Shown here: one piece after another, positions 63,191-64,000 of the stretch | How positions within the stretch are numbered: position 1 is the first letter of the stretch | Layout of the letters: each line of letters opens with the position of its first letter | Origin: Lota lota | Taxonomy: Eukaryota > Chordata > Actinopteri > Gadiformes > Lotidae | Length of the DNA: 64,000 bases | Reading direction: 5' to 3' | Assembly (NCBI GenBank): GCA_026745465.1 | Contig: JACYXH010000363.1 | Coordinates: 2,899,001 to 2,963,000, forward strand | Notes under the pieces: model-generated | The model's input: the letters and a program-made list of their open reading frames with translations, nothing else | Told to the model about the DNA's origin: nothing | The model's database searches: none | Position numbers and translations under genes: made by a program

Positions 63191-63686
63191 GTTCCCTCTA
63201 CAAGACACAGCAGTCAGAGCCTACCACCAGTGCCCTAATATAAACACACTGCACCTTTGATTAAGTGCTGACAGGGCTATGGGTAAAGTTGATTATTGCA
63301 ACCCACCTGTTCAACCTAAATGTAAATTGATTTAAATAGTTTTTTGTTGAAGTGAGGCAATGTTAACATGATCAATTATACATTACAAACAGGTAAATTA
63401 CACATGTTTTAACATGAGAAAAAAACTATTACTTCTCTTTTATTTTGCATATTAGCAGCTTTTGATTGGATTTATTTGAAATGTTATGGCAACTTTAAAT
63501 ACAACAAACAAGGCAAGCTAAGTCTATTTATATAGCACCAATCAAACACAAGGCCCTTCATAGAAAGAAAAACACAATAGGCTGTAGGCTAGAGTATTAA
63601 AAAAGACGACCTATTGGAAGAAAGTGACACAAACATTGACACATATAGTTATTTTTACCTGAATTGTGGCGTGTGTGTCACTGTAC

Positions 63687-63830
63687 CTTGATCAATCCAC
63701 TTTCTTCTGGTTTTTCTTTATCTCAGTGCTACTGTTTCTCACTGTGAGGGTATGTGGGAGTTGGTGCCCTGGCAAGCAGTGGGTAGAGACCAGCGGTGGT
63801 ATTTATGGTTTATTTCTGACCACAGCAGCA
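63687..63830 (-). promoter_or_regulatory. crybb1: Crystallin promoter and noncoding first exon
   Basis: The minus strand has a TATA-like ATAAATA within 63798-63808, followed by about 90-110 bases to a donor CAAG|GTACAG at 63687. This donor would splice to the acceptor TTGTAG in front of 63197. Upstream of the TATA box TTTGCTGCTG and TGCTGCATCA resemble Maf half-sites used by lens promoters. Sites are judged by eye only. Confidence 0.5.
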
Positions 63831-64000
63831 AAAAGCCTGTTGATGCAGCAAGTCTGTCGCTTCCATTGTGTCCAACACATCGCCTCGCAATAGGCTTGCC
63901 CCATGCCCCTGGCACACTGGCACCCAATGGTCTGCTCTGGTCTGTGGTGCCACCCTGGCCTTGGCACTGTACCGGCCACCTGCATGTGTCGCTGGCCAAG
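63831..64000. other. Upstream flank of the crystallin gene to the window edge
   Basis: No further gene is recognisable. A minus-strand open frame over 63739-63999 overlaps the promoter and has no similarity that I recognise. Confidence 0.5.

Noticed and set aside
63739..63999. 86-aa minus-strand frame at the right edge
   Set aside because: It overlaps the TATA box and noncoding first exon of the crystallin gene and shows no family similarity.

Overview
The window is nuclear DNA from a ray-finned fish, most likely a teleost. It holds spliced vertebrate genes with GT-AG introns, very many long CA/GT microsatellites, a Tc1-type transposon of the kind common in fish, and several short interspersed elements. 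The species cannot be fixed from the sequence.

Layout. 1-8,640 is repeat-rich DNA without a complete gene. A 13-base minus-strand exon at 7,821-7,833 encodes MDDL and then splits a codon; it fits the first coding exon of paxillin, whose remainder would lie off the left edge. 8,650-12,580 (+) is a nine-exon coiled-coil gene of the CCDC63/ODAD1 axonemal docking family. 14,643-17,751 (-) is myl2, a complete seven-exon myosin regulatory light chain 2. 22,124-60,390 (-) is the citron Rho-interacting kinase gene cit. I could trace all 48 coding exons; every junction is GT-AG and the frame closes exactly at 6,417 nt (2,138 aa plus stop). 61,284-63,197 (-) is a complete beta-B1-type crystallin gene with a proline-rich C-terminal tail.

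Relations. ccdc63 and myl2 converge. myl2, cit and the crystallin gene are all on the minus strand. From memory of the human map, PXN, CIT, MYL2 and CCDC63 lie on 12q24 and CRYBB1 on 22q12, so the window appears to join in 64 kb genes that are far apart or on two chromosomes in human. The genes do not form a functional pathway: they serve adhesion, cilia, muscle, cytokinesis and lens.

Most unusual content. (1) cit ends in a 24-nt exon encoding the PDZ ligand QSSV, reached across an intron containing a 45-bp minisatellite and a hAT-like element. (2) The exon before it carries a three-fold 14-residue repeat in the citron tail. (3) A 24-nt in-frame microexon lies just before the C1 domain. (4) Long (TG)n tracts abut at least five 3' splice sites. 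(5) The crystallin tail is encoded by a degenerate telomere-like hexamer array. (6) A nearly intact Tc1 transposase has lost its catalytic glutamate. (7) Several foldback and dispersed repeats sit in cit introns.
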